From an uncultured Phocaeicola sp. (GTDB lineage Bacteria; Bacteroidota; Bacteroidia; Bacteroidales; Bacteroidaceae): a stretch of DNA of 33,501 nucleotides. The stretch lies in the NCBI GenBank assembly GCA_947581855.1, contig CANPVZ010000026.1:1-33501 (forward strand), read 5' to 3'. The first letter of the stretch is position 1. Each line of letters begins with the position of its first letter. The translations under genes were made by a program, and so were the position numbers. The notes below the pieces were generated by a model. That model had not been told where the DNA came from, ran no database searches, and saw only the letters and a list, made by a program, of their open reading frames with translations. Shown one piece after another: positions 33,365 to 33,501 of this stretch.

Positions 33365-33501
33365 ATGATAATCGCTGTAGATTTCGACGGTACGATCGTC
33401 GAGCACCGTTATCCCGGCATAGGCCGTGAACTTCCTTTTGCCATCGAGACGTTGAAGAAGTTGCGTAGCGAACACCACAAGCTCATCCTTTGGAGTGTTC
33501 G
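33365..33501 (+). CDS. Partial HAD-superfamily hydrolase (N-terminus), capsule locus
   Basis: The open frame from the ATG at 33365 runs to the window end (45 codons). It starts MIIAVDFDGTIVEHRYPGIG, with HAD motif I (DFDGT, nucleophile Asp6), followed by the helix LPFAIETLKKLRSEHHKLIL and the start of motif II (LWSV). Small HAD phosphatases of this kind are often found near the front of Bacteroidales polysaccharide operons; the substrate is unknown. It lies 128 bp after the UpxY-type gene in the same direction; a short CGGA/TCCG hairpin followed by seven T (33257-33274) in the gap is too weak to call a terminator with confidence. Confidence 0.75.
   Translation, partial: MIIAVDFDGTIVEHRYPGIGRELPFAIETLKKLRSEHHKLILWSV

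Noticed and set aside
1..33501. CRISPR array or transposon-type insertion sequence
   Set aside because: No regularly spaced direct repeats and no transposase gene were found on either strand.

Overview
The window looks like a chromosomal segment of a gut Bacteroidales, most likely Parabacteroides or Bacteroides. The reasons are SusC/SusD-type genes, a hybrid two-component-like sensor with propeller repeats, DUF4923 and DUF4136 envelope proteins, an UpxY-type antiterminator, and several promoters of the Bacteroides sigma-ABfr form (TTTG, about 18-20 bp, TAnnTTTG). The genus is an inference; no rRNA or complete tRNA gene is present.

Left end (1-2930): the end of an integrated mobile element. 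A minus-strand tyrosine recombinase, a DUF1016/PDDEXK nuclease and the first 35 codons of another gene lead out of the window. The element ends at 2916-2929, a 14-bp core equal to the 3' end of a tRNA (T-stem plus acceptor stem) and, as I recall it, to the NBU1 attachment core in tRNA-Leu. A 16-bp perfect terminator hairpin follows. Next come a small membrane protein (3474) and a triplicated GIY-YIG-like protein (4200-5363).

Middle (5963-19538): a polysaccharide utilization locus. SusC/SusD (TonB-dependent importer and glycan-binding lipoprotein) and an SDR oxidoreductase lie on the plus strand, a GH141-like beta-helix protein on the minus strand, then GH2, GH29 alpha-L-fucosidase and GH28 on the plus strand, closed by a strong terminator. 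The enzyme set suggests a fucosylated pectic glycan. No regulator sits inside the cluster.

Right-middle (19860-28000): DUF4923 protein; a Zn/Cd-type P1B ATPase with a Fur-family regulator; a ROK sugar kinase; and a 1148-residue propeller/Y_Y_Y/transmembrane/receiver/AraC protein that lacks the histidine kinase module such proteins normally carry.

Right end (28261-33501): a secreted cardiolipin-synthase-like PLD enzyme; a minus-strand operon of three envelope proteins (NlpE-like lipoprotein, DUF4136 lipoprotein, outer-membrane barrel); then a probable phase-variable promoter switch. Perfect 26-bp inverted repeats (31702-31727 and 31879-31904) enclose 151 bp containing one consensus promoter, which now points away from the UpxY-type antiterminator at 32082 (OFF state) and toward a minus-strand terminator at 31632-31662. 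The UpxY gene and a HAD-type phosphatase cut by the window edge look like the start of a capsular polysaccharide locus.
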